DNA of 64,000 bases from Kluyveromyces lactis (GCF_000002515.2 NC_006042.1:1054001-1118000); one strand, 5' to 3'; shown: positions 32,389 through 43,038, counted from the first letter of the stretch. A program made the numbers and translations. The notes: generated by a model not told the origin, from the letters alone.

Positions 32389-33498
32389 ATGCAAGTACAG
32401 AATGTTGATCGCTCCAAGTTCGCTCCAATGAAGAATGATTTGATGCTCAGAGCAGCTTTAGGTGAGAAGGTTGAAAGACCACCATGTTGGATTATGAGAC
32501 AGGCTGGACGTTATTTACCAGAATACCATGAGGTGAAGAATGGTCGTGACTTTTTCGAGACATGTCGTGATGCAGAAATTGCTTCAGAAATTACTATTCA
32601 GCCCGTGAGACGTTACGCCGGTTTATTGGATGCAGCTATTATCTTCAGTGATATTCTTGTGATCCCTCAGGCCATGGGTATGAAAGTTGAGATGGTTGAG
32701 GGGAAAGGCCCTCATTTCCCGGAACCGTTGAGAACTGAAGAGCAACTACAAAAGGTATTGGATTATAAGGTCAACGTTTTAGACGAACTAGAATGGGCCT
32801 TTAAAGCTATCACTATGACTCGTACTAAATTGGACGGCCAAGTGCCTTTGTTAGGTTTCTGTGGTGCTCCATGGACGTTATTGGTTTATATGACCGAGGG
32901 TGGTGGATCGCGTTTATTCAGATTCGCTAAGCAATGGTTAAACGAATCGCCAGAATCATCGCATAAATTATTACAGAAGATTACTGACGTTGCGGTCGAA
33001 TTCTTGTGCCAACAGGTAGTTGCTGGTTGTCAGATGCTTCAAGTGTTTGAAAGTTGGGGTGGCGAGTTAGGCTCTCGTGATTTCGACGAGTTCTCTTTAC
33101 CGTACCTAAAGCAAATTGCGGAAAGAGTTCCACCAAGGTTAAAGCAGCTGGGTATCGAAGAACGTGTTCCAATGGTAGTATTCGCCAAGGGATCATGGTA
33201 CGCACTAGACAAACTATGTGACAGTGGCTATAATGCAGTTTCTTTAGATTGGTCATGGGACCCTGCAGAGGCAGTAAAGATCAACAGTGACCGTGTTACC
33301 TTACAGGGTAATTTGGACCCTGGTGTAATTTACGGTTCGGATGAGATTATTACCAAGAGAGTCACTGAAATGGTTCATGGTTTCGGCGGAGGTAAGCAAC
33401 ATTACATTGTAAACTTTGGACATGGTACCCATCCATTCATGGATCCAGAGAAGATCAAATTCTTTTTGCAGGAATGTCACAGAGTCGGTAGTCAATAA
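32389..33498 (+). CDS. HEM12: Uroporphyrinogen decarboxylase (heme synthesis)
   Basis: Cytosolic enzyme that removes four carboxyl groups from uroporphyrinogen III to give coproporphyrinogen III, the fifth step of heme synthesis. With the first ATG ([17 protein letters not shown]) it has 369 residues, close to 362 in S. cerevisiae. Signature 1 [16 protein letters not shown] is at residues 31-46 with the substrate-binding arginines. [15 protein letters not shown] near 84 carries the catalytic aspartate. [16 protein letters not shown] and the C-terminal [13 protein letters not shown] complete the family pattern. The upstream frame to 32296 starts at TTG and is not counted. Confidence 0.97.
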   Translation: MQVQNVDRSKFAPMKNDLMLRAALGEKVERPPCWIMRQAGRYLPEYHEVKNGRDFFETCRDAEIASEITIQPVRRYAGLLDAAIIFSDILVIPQAMGMKVEMVEGKGPHFPEPLRTEEQLQKVLDYKVNVLDELEWAFKAITMTRTKLDGQVPLLGFCGAPWTLLVYMTEGGGSRLFRFAKQWLNESPESSHKLLQKITDVAVEFLCQQVVAGCQMLQVFESWGGELGSRDFDEFSLPYLKQIAERVPPRLKQLGIEERVPMVVFAKGSWYALDKLCDSGYNAVSLDWSWDPAEAVKINSDRVTLQGNLDPGVIYGSDEIITKRVTEMVHGFGGGKQHYIVNFGHGTHPFMDPEKIKFFLQECHRVGSQ

Positions 33499-33801
33499 AT
33501 CTATCAAAAATCGGAAATAGACTACTACCTTTCTGCATCCAATTTATTTCATGTATATACCATTTCATTCTGTTTAATACATACTGATGTCAGTAAATCC
33601 ATTTTTTTACCCTGCTTAGTTGATCAAGTCTGGTCATGTATGGTTTTTTACTTCAATGTACTTTATTTATAGTGAAACCTTGATATTTCAAAGTTTGTTA
33701 CTTCAATAAATCTTCTTCATTCATGAAAACTTGCCATCACACAGTGAAACGTTTTAAAAGAGGTGTTAAAGAGCTCAAAGAAGTGTGGATTCCCTGAACT
33801 G
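33499..33801. other. HEM12-VMS1 intergenic
   Basis: A 303 bp tandem interval holding the HEM12 3' UTR and VMS1 promoter. Nothing specific was recognised. Confidence 0.4.
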
Positions 33802-35667
33802 ATGTCCGACAGAATACAAAAGAATGACTTGTACGTCTATGATTTGTCTGATGAGATCCTTTCTTCTTTGCAGTTGATATCTTTCGACTCTGATATGAAT
33901 GAGGTTAAAGTGGTCCATTCTGATGTAGAAATCGAAAACAAAAAGGAAATTGAGGTTAAAACAGTACCTTCATGTGCTTCATGTGGTATTAATGCATTTC
34001 CTAATGATAATTCTGATCCTCGATATCATTTTAAAACTGATTTACACAAATTCAACATAAAAAGAAGAGTTTACGGTTTATCTCCAGTCGATGAGCAAGA
34101 GTTTAGGCAGTTGATTAAAAGTAAAGAAACAGCCACTGCAGAAGATTCTGACAGTGATTCTTTATCTGGTGAGGATGATGAGACAGATGAAATAGAAGAA
34201 GATGATATTTCTACAAGAGGAGGAGAGCAGTTGACAGCAATTCTCGAGCATGAACTCCAGGATTTGATGATCAATGACAACCAAACGGGACCCGTTTCTC
34301 ATTTAAACACACAATCTCCTTTAATATTCATGCATTCTGCTGAATTATCGGGACCAAGAATTTTCGGGGCTTATAAAGTACTATTTAATGCAGAGGAATT
34401 GAAATGCCCATTGAAATCAATTCATCATTGGAAAAATCAGGATAAAACCGAGCATTTCTCTGTGTTGTTCATGATTGGCGGCGGTCATTTTGCAGGAGCA
34501 GTGGTATCGCATCAAAAGATACCAACTAATGGTAATAACAAAAATAAATATATCCTATCTCTACAAGAGCAGTCAGTACAGTTTTTGGAACAGAAAACGT
34601 TCCATCGATACACTACCAGAAGAAAGCAAGGTGGCTCCCAATCAGCAAATGACAATGCCAAGGGAAAGGCAAATTCCGCTGGTTCAACTCTACGTAGATA
34701 TAATGAAGCAGCGTTGAAAGCAGACATACAAGCATTGTTAAAGGATTGGGAACCCTACATTGCAAAGTGTGACAATATTTTCATTAGAGCCAATAGTGTC
34801 ACAGATAGAAAGATCTTCTTAGATAATACTTGCATCTCTAAAACTGATGTCAAACTAAAGTCTTTCCCATTCACTACGATGCGCCCATCCTCAAATGAAC
34901 TAAGGCGTGCCTGGGTTCAATTGACGTATTTATCGATAACGGACAAACCTCAACCAAAAGTCAAAAAATTGCAAACTGATCATTCAAAGAACAAACCTAG
35001 GAAACTTACAAATTCTCCAACACCAGTGCCTCTGAAGACAGAAGATGAACAACATACCGAAAAGCTAATCTCATTTATTCAAAAGAGTAAGGCGCCGCTG
35101 TTAATATCGTATATCAAGAAAAACAATCTTGATGTCAATATTACTTTGCAACCCTCTTCTGAATATCATCACACACCAACAATGCTACATTATGCATCAT
35201 CTCACGGCTTGAAACACATGGTATTGGTGTTGTTGTCCACTTTAAAAGCAGATCCTACAATTACTAACAATGTTGGAAAAACAGCGTGGGATCTGGCGAG
35301 TGACACCATGGTCAAGGAAACCTTCCAGTTGGCGCGTTATAATTTAGGAGAAAGCTTCACGGATTGGGAGCAAAGTCATGTTAGTGGAGCATTATCGGCT
35401 GAACAGATAGATGAAAGGCACAAGAAGATAGCACTCGAAGAAGAGAAAGAAAAGAAAGACTTGATAGAAAAAGAATTGCAGGCGGCAAAGGAAAGAATCA
35501 AAGAGGAAAAAGATGCTAAAAGAGGTCCCGGAATGAAACTTGGCGCCGCATCCTCTAACGTTCAAATAAATTTGAACTCTTTAACTGATGATCAACGGAT
35601 GAGATTGATGAGAGAGCAGCGAGCTCGTGCAGCTGAAGCGAGAATGAAAAGATTTTCTGGTAACTAG
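33802..35667 (+). CDS. VMS1: Vms1, peptidyl-tRNA endonuclease of ribosome quality control
   Basis: Vms1 releases stalled nascent chains from 60S-peptidyl-tRNA and works with Cdc48 in mitochondrial protein quality control. The frame from 33763 starts at GTG; the first ATG (MSDRIQKNDLYVYDLSD) gives 621 residues (S. cerevisiae 632). Domains in order: C2H2 finger (CASCG..F..HFKTDLHKFN) near 55-80, acidic linker, VLRF1 domain with GGGHFAGAVVSHQ and the QGGSQ loop whose catalytic Gln is residue 280, ankyrin-like repeats near 460-510, coiled coil and a C-terminal Cdc48-binding VIM motif (R-x5-AA-x2-R) at residues 604-614. Only 31 bp separate its stop from that of convergent RDH54. Confidence 0.96.
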   Translation: MSDRIQKNDLYVYDLSDEILSSLQLISFDSDMNEVKVVHSDVEIENKKEIEVKTVPSCASCGINAFPNDNSDPRYHFKTDLHKFNIKRRVYGLSPVDEQEFRQLIKSKETATAEDSDSDSLSGEDDETDEIEEDDISTRGGEQLTAILEHELQDLMINDNQTGPVSHLNTQSPLIFMHSAELSGPRIFGAYKVLFNAEELKCPLKSIHHWKNQDKTEHFSVLFMIGGGHFAGAVVSHQKIPTNGNNKNKYILSLQEQSVQFLEQKTFHRYTTRRKQGGSQSANDNAKGKANSAGSTLRRYNEAALKADIQALLKDWEPYIAKCDNIFIRANSVTDRKIFLDNTCISKTDVKLKSFPFTTMRPSSNELRRAWVQLTYLSITDKPQPKVKKLQTDHSKNKPRKLTNSPTPVPLKTEDEQHTEKLISFIQKSKAPLLISYIKKNNLDVNITLQPSSEYHHTPTMLHYASSHGLKHMVLVLLSTLKADPTITNNVGKTAWDLASDTMVKETFQLARYNLGESFTDWEQSHVSGALSAEQIDERHKKIALEEEKEKKDLIEKELQAAKERIKEEKDAKRGPGMKLGAASSNVQINLNSLTDDQRMRLMREQRARAAEARMKRFSGN

Positions 35668-35698
35668 ATGCAAGTATAAATAGTAACATATATAACTT

Positions 35699-38494
35699 TT
35701 ACACGGAGTCTTTTACCAAAGCATAAGTGATGTACTGTCGTGCATCATCAAAGACGTTATTCATAGCTTCGTCAATTAAGTCATTAGTCTTTTGTGGATC
35801 AATATGTTTGTATCCCAATAGGCATTTTCTCATGATTTCTGACTTTGTTCCATTTCGAAGTATCTCCTCCTTCTCTATAATTTTTTGGGCTTCTAGAGCA
35901 TTGATCCAAATTGAAGCAGGAGGATTGTTTGATGGAGTCGCAGCAGCCTGGTATTCTGGCTGGGCGTTGGCTTCATCAGTACCCGTTATCTCTTCTTCTT
36001 CAAGCACTTCTACTTCACCAGAACAATTACAAATTAAGTCGTGGGTATTGGATAAAGTGGACAAATTAATGGTAAACAAGTCCTTCAACTCTTCCTGCTG
36101 AAAAAGATCATCATCATTTTTTGATTGATCTGTGGCACTGTCCAAGAACTTTTTAGAAAGCGCTATTTTCATTAACTGTCTTTGAAGTATCTTCTCATCA
36201 ATACATCCGGTTGTCACAAGTCTATAAATGAAACATGGCCTTCTCTGACCATCGCGATGAATTCTTGACATGGCCTGTAAATCAATGGATGGGTTCCAAT
36301 CATTATCGAATAATACAAGTCTTGATGCACCGATTAAGTTTAGTCCCACACCGCCTGACTTCGCACTTAAAAGGAAAACAAAAATAGATGGATCATTATT
36401 GAAGGATGTCACAATCTGATCACGGGTTTTGGTTGCTGTACTTCCATCTAATCGTGCAGAAGTGTACCCTTCTGAACTACAATGTCCCTCAATGATGTCT
36501 AGGGTTTGCGTGTAATTTGAAATCACTACTACTTTCTCGTCAGTCTTGGTTTTCAACTCATGTAATAATGAAAGAAGTATTCTAAGTTTCCCCGAGGTGA
36601 ATTTTCCAGAGGTACTAGAAGTCTGAACTTGACTAAGCCTTTCTTCATAGTATGGATCTGTTTTGATCAAGCGGGTGGAATTGCAGATTTTTTTGAATAG
36701 AGTAATCAACCCCAATGAAGAGTTGAATGTCATGTTGCTGAAATTTAGCTGCCCTTCGGTTAAAATCTTGTGAAAAGCCTCTACTTGTTCAGCGGTAGGT
36801 TTGCAAAATATAATGAGATCAGTTCTCGGTGGTAAATATTGTTGTAAAATTTCATTGGTTCTTCTTAAGATAAACCGTTTCGTTATCTCAATTAATTGAT
36901 CGGATCTCAGAAGTCCTTGTTCTACCAGAGTTTGATTTTGTTTAGCATTGACATCCCTGGATCTGGCGATAGGTAAAATATATTCCCTTTTAAACCTTCC
37001 GAAAGATCCTAAAATCCCAGGATTGATAAAATCAATTATTGTATAGAACTCTTCAAGATCATTTTGAATAGGTGTCCCACTCAATACAATTTTCTTCTCA
37101 ATATCTAATGATTGCAAAACCTTCAAGATCTTAGAATCTTTATTCTTCAATCTATGTCCTTCATCACAGATAACAAGATCAAGGTTTCTCTTCTCATTCT
37201 GTAGTTCATCCTTGATACTGAGGAGTTTTTCATAACCAACAATCAAAACCTGATAAGTTCGGGGAACTTTTAGGAAGCTTCTCACTTGAGCCTTATCCTC
37301 TGTTGGAGAGTTCCTACTGTGTAAGGTCAACACTCCAATTCTATTCATAGGCAACCATTTTTTGAACTCCTTCTTCCAATTACCGATTAAAGTGACAGGA
37401 CATACAATGAGGACCTTCGATATCTCTCCAGCGAGAGTTACTCCTCTCTGGTTTATTATAGTCGGATAAGGTGTTTGTTTCAAGAGTGTCCAAATTAGCG
37501 TAATTGTCATCAACGTCTTTCCGAGCCCCATCTCATCTGCTAGTAAACATCCTTTTATGTCATCATCTCTCTCGAGAATCATGCTTTCGTCACCTTTTGT
37601 ATGTACCATGTTCATTACGCAGTCATAGAGAAATTTGACACCTTCGCGCTGGTGTGGTCTTAGTGTCTTCGACAATAGCGGGTCAACAATAACACTCACT
37701 TTATGATTCTCCGTTTTGTTCATGATCAATGGATCTTTAATGGAAACTGGATCAAACAACGGCGAATAAGTTATCTGCCCAATTAGTTCTTGACTCAGCG
37801 GTGGTAGAGCAGATTTGACAGTTGGTTGATCTACTAGTTGTTTCTGTGCTGGAGGCACTTTAGGCTCTCCGTTTAGGTGTTTTCTCAGGGGTTTGAATTT
37901 GGTCGTTATTTTCGGTATGAATGTCTGTATTGGTGGCTTACTTTCTATGGTTGCTTTATGCTTCTTGGCGACTGGAATATCCGTTATTCCAAGTGTATGA
38001 CTGACTTTGATTTTACATATGTCTTGCACAGAGCTTAATTCTTCTTGATCGCTTATTCTATAATCGATTTGAAACTCGGTAGATCCGATTCTCCATATGG
38101 TCTCATATAAATCCCTATCCTTGATTGGAACTGATCCTAAAGAGACACCAGCTTCGTTGTAAAACTTCAATTTATCGTCGCTTGTCATATTGGCGTATCC
38201 ATCACCATCCCACGTCTTGTTCTTCTTATTTGTAACCCTTCTGTAATTTGCTGTAAATAAAGAAACCTCCTGTGATGACTTAGACACACCAACTGGTGCA
38301 TTTACGCTGGTTTTCAAACTTTTTGGGCCGGCATACGTTAGTTTCACAGTTTCAGAGCTGGTATTGGTAATTTTAGTATGTGAATGATGAGACTTTGGCC
38401 GAAGGCCGGTGTGTATCTGCTCAGAAAGGGTATCTCTTCCAGGTCTACCTACCATGCGTGGACGTTTGAAAGGTTTATTGACATAATGATTCAT
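35699..38494 (-). CDS. RDH54: Rdh54/Tid1, Swi2/Snf2-type recombination translocase
   Basis: DNA translocase related to Rad54 that aids strand exchange by Dmc1 and Rad51 and strips them from duplex DNA. It has 931 residues (S. cerevisiae about 924-958) and an ATG start. The SF2 motifs are in order: CLLADEMGLGKT (Walker A) near 318, CDEGHRLKN (DEAH type) near 445, LSGTPIQND, then the helicase C domain with SAKSGGVGLNLIGASRL and AMSRIHRDGQRRPCFIYRL. The basic N-terminus (KPFKRPRMVGRPGRD) is typical of Rad54-family recombinase contact regions. It is five kilobases from DMC1, its meiotic partner. Confidence 0.95.
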   Translation of the reverse strand: MNHYVNKPFKRPRMVGRPGRDTLSEQIHTGLRPKSHHSHTKITNTSSETVKLTYAGPKSLKTSVNAPVGVSKSSQEVSLFTANYRRVTNKKNKTWDGDGYANMTSDDKLKFYNEAGVSLGSVPIKDRDLYETIWRIGSTEFQIDYRISDQEELSSVQDICKIKVSHTLGITDIPVAKKHKATIESKPPIQTFIPKITTKFKPLRKHLNGEPKVPPAQKQLVDQPTVKSALPPLSQELIGQITYSPLFDPVSIKDPLIMNKTENHKVSVIVDPLLSKTLRPHQREGVKFLYDCVMNMVHTKGDESMILERDDDIKGCLLADEMGLGKTLMTITLIWTLLKQTPYPTIINQRGVTLAGEISKVLIVCPVTLIGNWKKEFKKWLPMNRIGVLTLHSRNSPTEDKAQVRSFLKVPRTYQVLIVGYEKLLSIKDELQNEKRNLDLVICDEGHRLKNKDSKILKVLQSLDIEKKIVLSGTPIQNDLEEFYTIIDFINPGILGSFGRFKREYILPIARSRDVNAKQNQTLVEQGLLRSDQLIEITKRFILRRTNEILQQYLPPRTDLIIFCKPTAEQVEAFHKILTEGQLNFSNMTFNSSLGLITLFKKICNSTRLIKTDPYYEERLSQVQTSSTSGKFTSGKLRILLSLLHELKTKTDEKVVVISNYTQTLDIIEGHCSSEGYTSARLDGSTATKTRDQIVTSFNNDPSIFVFLLSAKSGGVGLNLIGASRLVLFDNDWNPSIDLQAMSRIHRDGQRRPCFIYRLVTTGCIDEKILQRQLMKIALSKKFLDSATDQSKNDDDLFQQEELKDLFTINLSTLSNTHDLICNCSGEVEVLEEEEITGTDEANAQPEYQAAATPSNNPPASIWINALEAQKIIEKEEILRNGTKSEIMRKCLLGYKHIDPQKTNDLIDEAMNNVFDDARQYITYALVKDSV

Positions 38495-38865
38495 TTATTT
38501 GTACTTTGTCGCTCTTTTCCACTGAAGTAAATGCTTTGATACCAGATGGGGAGCGTACTATTGCCTGTGTTATGCGATGTGATGTATGTTGTTTACGTTT
38601 AAGATCTATATTGACATTATGCATATTAAAACGCGAATCTTGACGTGAGCGCTATGAGGGTAACAGTAACAACTCATATTTGCGTCTGCTCCCTTGGTTA
38701 AAGATCTTTGTAATAGCAATGACAGGAGTTGATACAAAAGGCCTCAATGGTGGGTAAGCTTCTCTACCCGTTAACATGCATTACTTCTCTTTCTACAAAC
38801 TCATCCCCAACATATCACCAATCAAAGGACCAATACGATTCTGAATCTCAAAACAATAAGAAATT
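38495..38865. other. RDH54 promoter / tRNA-Ile 5' flank
   Basis: 371 bp between the RDH54 start and tRNA-Ile. No URS1, MCB or other clear element was found, and no ORF is supported. Confidence 0.4.
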
Positions 38866-38939
38866 GGTTCCTTGGCCCAGTTGGTTAAGGCACCGTGCTA
38901 ATAACGCGGGGATCAGCGGTTCGATCCCGCTAGGAACCA
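38866..38939 (+). tRNA. tRNA-Ile(AAT)
   Basis: A 74-nt gene that differs from S. cerevisiae tRNA-Ile(AAU) essentially only in the acceptor stem (GGTTCCT/AGGAACC). It has the A box TGGCCCAGTTGG, loop CTAATAA with anticodon AAT and B box GGTTCGATCCC. No intron. T runs at 38943-38948 and 38951-38958 terminate Pol III. Confidence 0.97.
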
Positions 38940-39247
38940 TTCTTTTTTGGTTTTTTTTACTCCTTCTTGTTCTACGGTATTTCCCGTTAGTTGACAATGC
39001 TTTAGTTCAAAGTTCAATCATTAATATCTCTGTCCAAATAACCTGGTTGTACTGCCAATTGACCGGAGACATTATGTTACTCTTACGTATCTTTTCCTGT
39101 ATCTGTTCTATATGTGAACCCCATACCCTGGAAGCCAACATTTCAAATTTGAAAAATGCGTAATATTGCAATATGTAACCCAGTTCACTAAAACATTGAT
39201 ACATGGAGATTGAAGACAAACAATTCAACAATAGCTAACTACTTATA
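38940..39247. other. tRNA-Ile terminator and SLO1 upstream region
   Basis: 308 bp beginning with two T-run terminators. Nothing else was recognised before the SLO1 ATG. Confidence 0.4.
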
Positions 39248-39472
39248 ATGTCTGAAAGTGAGGAGTACCACATTTCTGAAGCCGTTGATAATGTTGAAGA
39301 AAGTGGCTTTCAATTGGCCGAAGAAACCAAAATCTTGCGTGATACATTGGATCTATTGTTGAACAAATCGATAGAACAACGAAGGATTTGTGAAGAATTA
39401 AAACAGGAGAATAAATATTTACAGGACTATATTGACAATATGATGGAAATGGGTGATGTGTTGAATAAATGA
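39248..39472 (+). CDS. SLO1: Short coiled-coil protein Slo1 (SCOCO homolog)
   Basis: Small Golgi-associated coiled-coil protein that binds the Arf-like GTPase Arl3/Arl1 in yeast. It has 74 residues (S. cerevisiae 85), an acidic N-terminus and a single heptad-repeat helix from about residue 22 to 65 (AEETKILRDTLDLLLNKSIE...LKQENKYLQDYIDNMM), matching the SCOCO family core. ATG start. It sits beside ISC10 on the same strand, as YER180C-A does beside YER180C, which confirms the identity. Confidence 0.88.
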   Translation: MSESEEYHISEAVDNVEESGFQLAEETKILRDTLDLLLNKSIEQRRICEELKQENKYLQDYIDNMMEMGDVLNK

Positions 39473-39679
39473 TTGCTGCTTTTCGAATCTTTCCCTTGGC
39501 ATTAATCTCTTCTTCAATTTTCAAAGCTGCTGTCATCCGTCGACACCACAGAAGATAAAAGCTAATCATCATGTATGGTAATTTTTGTGTGCAACTTCCA
39601 TGATGCTTTCTTAAAGTCTATATGGATAGCGTTCATTCAGGACCCCAAACAATAGATCTAAGTGCCTATTATATCGATC

Positions 39680-40537
39680 ATGAGTGTTGCTTTAAATGAA
39701 AATGCAGGACCATACTCGGCTGCGGCAACGCAATTCGAGAAAGTCATTAAAGTTTTAAAACCTCCATCATTGAAAGAGCAAGCGGTGAACTCAAGGAATG
39801 TCAAGAGTAAGCTTGATCGTGAAACGCAGGGGCTAATTGACTATATCAGAACTCCGGAACCAGCGCTTGTGAGAGAAGGTCATACTTCCAAAGTTCTTGT
39901 TAAACCTCACGACCTTTCTCCATTGGACAAAAGTTCAGCTTCCGCGCCCGAGATTGTTTCTTCATTCATCCCTCCAGCAGAAAATATTGCGAATGAGAGT
40001 CGATTGATACATGTGGACGTACCGGCTCGTTTTAGTGACGTCCCTCCATTGTTACCTGATGACGCACCTTTGGATTTGCGATGTTTGGGGGGTAGACCTG
40101 CGCCAGGGTTTGACATAGGACCCTTGAAGGTTGACTATTGCGAAAATGGACTATATGAGAATGAAACTATCAGGATGGAATGGAAAATGCAGCAGATACT
40201 ATCATGCGAGTTTGACGATAGGAAACAGTTTCCTGCATTTGCAAAGGAAATGGAATTACGCGAGAAGATAAGTCAATCTAAATGGTATCACTATCCCTTA
40301 TATTATGCGCTAGGAATTGATAGTACTGGACTTTTCCAGTTGAAAGATGAGTTTGACTGGTACCAAAAGCATCCATGGTCTGCTTTTGATCAGATTGAGT
40401 CCGACTTTTTGGATTTGGAATTAGAAGAAAATGATACTGCAAACACTTCAAACTCTGGTTTTACTACTGACGATGGAGATTTGACACTTCCAATTTCAGA
40501 AACATCGGAACGGTCACTTGACCGTTATTTACCCTGA
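39680..40537 (+). CDS. ISC10: Probable Isc10, meiosis-specific sporulation protein
   Basis: Isc10 is needed for spore formation in S. cerevisiae. I assign it mainly by position: it lies between SLO1 and DMC1 in the same relative order and orientation as YER180C. The protein has 285 residues (S. cerevisiae 267) from the first ATG (MSVALNENAG); the frame to 39662 opens at GTG. No known domain is visible. The N-terminal half is Pro/Ser-rich and probably disordered. The C-terminal part (about 165-245) is charged with aromatic residues (WYHYPLYYALGI, FDWYQKHPWSAFD) and may fold. It is 74 bp from convergent ARP10. Confidence 0.65.
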   Translation: MSVALNENAGPYSAAATQFEKVIKVLKPPSLKEQAVNSRNVKSKLDRETQGLIDYIRTPEPALVREGHTSKVLVKPHDLSPLDKSSASAPEIVSSFIPPAENIANESRLIHVDVPARFSDVPPLLPDDAPLDLRCLGGRPAPGFDIGPLKVDYCENGLYENETIRMEWKMQQILSCEFDDRKQFPAFAKEMELREKISQSKWYHYPLYYALGIDSTGLFQLKDEFDWYQKHPWSAFDQIESDFLDLELEENDTANTSNSGFTTDDGDLTLPISETSERSLDRYLP

Positions 40538-40611
40538 TAGATATATAATTTGTCTACCATGTATGTAGATGTATTTATATGTATACTCTGTTACATATTC
40601 AATTCAACGTT

Positions 40612-41373
40612 TTAAATCTCAAATTTGCTTGAGTGCCAATCTGGAACTCGACCATTTTGTTCGTACTCAGATTTGGCAATTTCTAAGTTATCAAGAAGAC
40701 CCTTCATCAAGTTATTCCAAGTATAGATCGACGTTCCGATCCAGGGTCCCATTCCAGCAACAACGTTTTTTTGTTCCACAATGCAGTTCTCCACTTGACT
40801 ACTGTCAGTATTGAGCACAATCTGCTCAGATATGTGTTTAAAGATATCTATGGGTAGCTTAGATAACACATTGTCCATCAGAACTGACAAGGGTATTTCG
40901 TCATCATCATTAGAGTCCGCTGAATTTTGGTAGAAAATATCAACATTGTCGCTTCCTAATTTACTTGACCTACTATATGAATCCAAAATTCTCCCATCAA
41001 AGATAGGAATGAGCTCTGTATTCTTTGAGTTTACCTCAATATAAAGTCCGTTCCTAATTCCTGCTCCAATAAATGCAGCAAGGCAATTCGGCACAAAACA
41101 GATAGAGTTCACCTTAAGTCTTCCAAATAAAACCTTGCATAGCCTTTGTTTTCTGAGTATCGACAACCAAAGAGGTTCAGATATCACTATTTTAACGCCT
41201 TTACTATTATACATCAGGATATCATGGAACCAACTCCTACACATGGTATGTACCTGTATATCATCGTCTAGCCAATCTATGGTTCTCTGTATTGTACCAA
41301 CGAAGTTAAAGTCTCCTGCATAGCCAATCTCTACTCGGGTATCTCCTATATTAACAACAATCACGACAGTCAT
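40612..41373 (-). CDS. ARP10: Actin-related protein Arp10 (dynactin)
   Basis: Pointed-end component of the yeast dynactin complex, which binds the Arp1 filament and supports dynein in spindle positioning. The 253-residue protein (S. cerevisiae 284) keeps the actin-like start VIVVNIGDTRVEIGYAGD and an interrupted actin fold, with GMGPWIGTSIYTWN near the C-terminus in place of the usual GG-S motif. ATP-binding residues are poorly kept, as known for Arp10. ATG start. It is divergent from TMS1, the same pair as YDR106W-YDR105C. Confidence 0.82.
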   Translation of the reverse strand: MTVVIVVNIGDTRVEIGYAGDFNFVGTIQRTIDWLDDDIQVHTMCRSWFHDILMYNSKGVKIVISEPLWLSILRKQRLCKVLFGRLKVNSICFVPNCLAAFIGAGIRNGLYIEVNSKNTELIPIFDGRILDSYSRSSKLGSDNVDIFYQNSADSNDDDEIPLSVLMDNVLSKLPIDIFKHISEQIVLNTDSSQVENCIVEQKNVVAGMGPWIGTSIYTWNNLMKGLLDNLEIAKSEYEQNGRVPDWHSSKFEI

Positions 41374-41625
41374 AGCATTGTTTTTGATTGAATACTTTTT
41401 ATTGAATCATCTACCATTCAGGAGACAAGCAATCTTCGTTTGTTGCTGATATCTTTTGTCCATGTACGGTGGATTAAAAGATGCTCTTAAGGAAATCAAC
41501 CTTAAATATAGAAAAAGAACTTCAATATTCGACATATTCTAACCAATGTACAAGCAATTAACGGAGCTTAAAAAGAGAAAGAGAACCGTCAAGAAATCTC
41601 CGAGCATCACCACTGATCACTCAAA

Positions 41626-43038
41626 ATGGGACTTATTATATCTTTACCAGTTCAGATGGCAGCTACTTGCTTCTCTTCGATGTTGGGGTCTTGCTGCTCA
41701 TCATCTTTATCCTCTTTAGGGACACTTACTTCTTCTTCCTTAATGACTCGTATCACATATGCGTTATGGTTGCTCGTTAATTCTGTTATATCATGGGTAT
41801 CGATGTCCACGAATAAATCTATATTATGGCCTGATAAGTCATGCACAAGCACAGGGGAGTGTGGGTTCTTTACCGTTCATAGGTTGAATTTTGCGTTGGG
41901 AATGATGCATATCATTTTGGCATTTATCATGATAAATATAAAGTCTACTGCGGATGCAAGAGCAAAGTTACAGAACGGAGCATGGAGTTTCAAGTTCATT
42001 TTTTATTTATTACTCATTCTATTTGCTTATTGGATCCCAAATGAATTCTACATCTGGTTTTCCAAATGGGTCAGTGTACCCAGTGGATTCGTGTTTATCT
42101 TGATCGGGCTTGTGCTATTAGTTGACTTCGCCCATGAATGGGCAGAGACCTGTATACAGAATGTGGAACTAGAAGATGAAAGATCCAGCTTATGGCGAAA
42201 ATTATTGATCGGTAGCACCAGTTTAATGTACATCGGAAGTGCTGTCATGATGGTTGTGATGTTCACTTTATTCTGTCACGACGGATGTGATATGAACAGA
42301 TCAAGTGCAACTATAAACGTCGCATTATCTGTTATCGTGTCACTAGCCTCGATACATCCAAGGGTACAAGAGTTCAATCCAAAATGTGGACTTGCGCAAA
42401 GTTCTATGGTATCAGTATATTGCACTTACTTAACAATGAGTGCTATGGCAAGTGAACCAGACGATAAATTTTGCAATCCATTAGTTCGTACAAGTAACAC
42501 CAGAAAGTTCAGTACCGTTCTAGGTGCACTGTTCACTTTTATCGCAATCGCATATACGACAACCAGAGCTGCAGCAAACAACGCACTAAGAGGTAGTAGC
42601 GGAGCGATTTCTTTATACGATGATGATGTTGAATACTCCGGGATAGGAGAGACACGTAATCAACTGAGGTTGCAAGCGATCAAACAAGCAGTTGAGGAGG
42701 GTGCTTTGCCCCAATCCGCCTTGCTTGATTATGAAGCTGAGCAGCAAAGAATGCATGTCAATGATTCTGGTAGGGAAGATGGTGATGATGATGAATTCAA
42801 TGTAACAAAATACAATTACTCGTTGTTTCATTTCATTTTCTTTTTAGCTACGCAATGGATTGTGATCCTATTGACTATAAATGTTACACAAGATGATGTT
42901 GGAGATTTTATTCCTGTTGGCAGGACATACTTTTATTCATGGGTTAAAATCATAAGTGCTTGGATTTGTTATGGTTTATACGGCTGGACCTTATTCGCAC
43001 CCATTGTCATGCCAGAAAGATTTGAATATGACTATTAG
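41626..43038 (+). CDS. TMS1: Serine incorporator family membrane protein Tms1
   Basis: Serinc/TDE1-family vacuolar membrane protein with about ten membrane helices. It has 470 residues (S. cerevisiae 473). The family start (LPVQMAATCFSSMLGSCCSS), the CGFFTVHRLNFALGMMHIILA block near 80-100 and the VSVYCTYLTMSAMASEPD block near 265-280 are diagnostic. The loop between helices near 320-385 is acidic. The C-terminal FHFIFFLATQWIVILLTINV and YSWVKIISAWICYGLYGWTLFAP helices finish the fold. ATG start. Convergent with DMC1 at 126 bp. Confidence 0.94.
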   Translation: MGLIISLPVQMAATCFSSMLGSCCSSSLSSLGTLTSSSLMTRITYALWLLVNSVISWVSMSTNKSILWPDKSCTSTGECGFFTVHRLNFALGMMHIILAFIMINIKSTADARAKLQNGAWSFKFIFYLLLILFAYWIPNEFYIWFSKWVSVPSGFVFILIGLVLLVDFAHEWAETCIQNVELEDERSSLWRKLLIGSTSLMYIGSAVMMVVMFTLFCHDGCDMNRSSATINVALSVIVSLASIHPRVQEFNPKCGLAQSSMVSVYCTYLTMSAMASEPDDKFCNPLVRTSNTRKFSTVLGALFTFIAIAYTTTRAAANNALRGSSGAISLYDDDVEYSGIGETRNQLRLQAIKQAVEEGALPQSALLDYEAEQQRMHVNDSGREDGDDDEFNVTKYNYSLFHFIFFLATQWIVILLTINVTQDDVGDFIPVGRTYFYSWVKIISAWICYGLYGWTLFAPIVMPERFEYDY

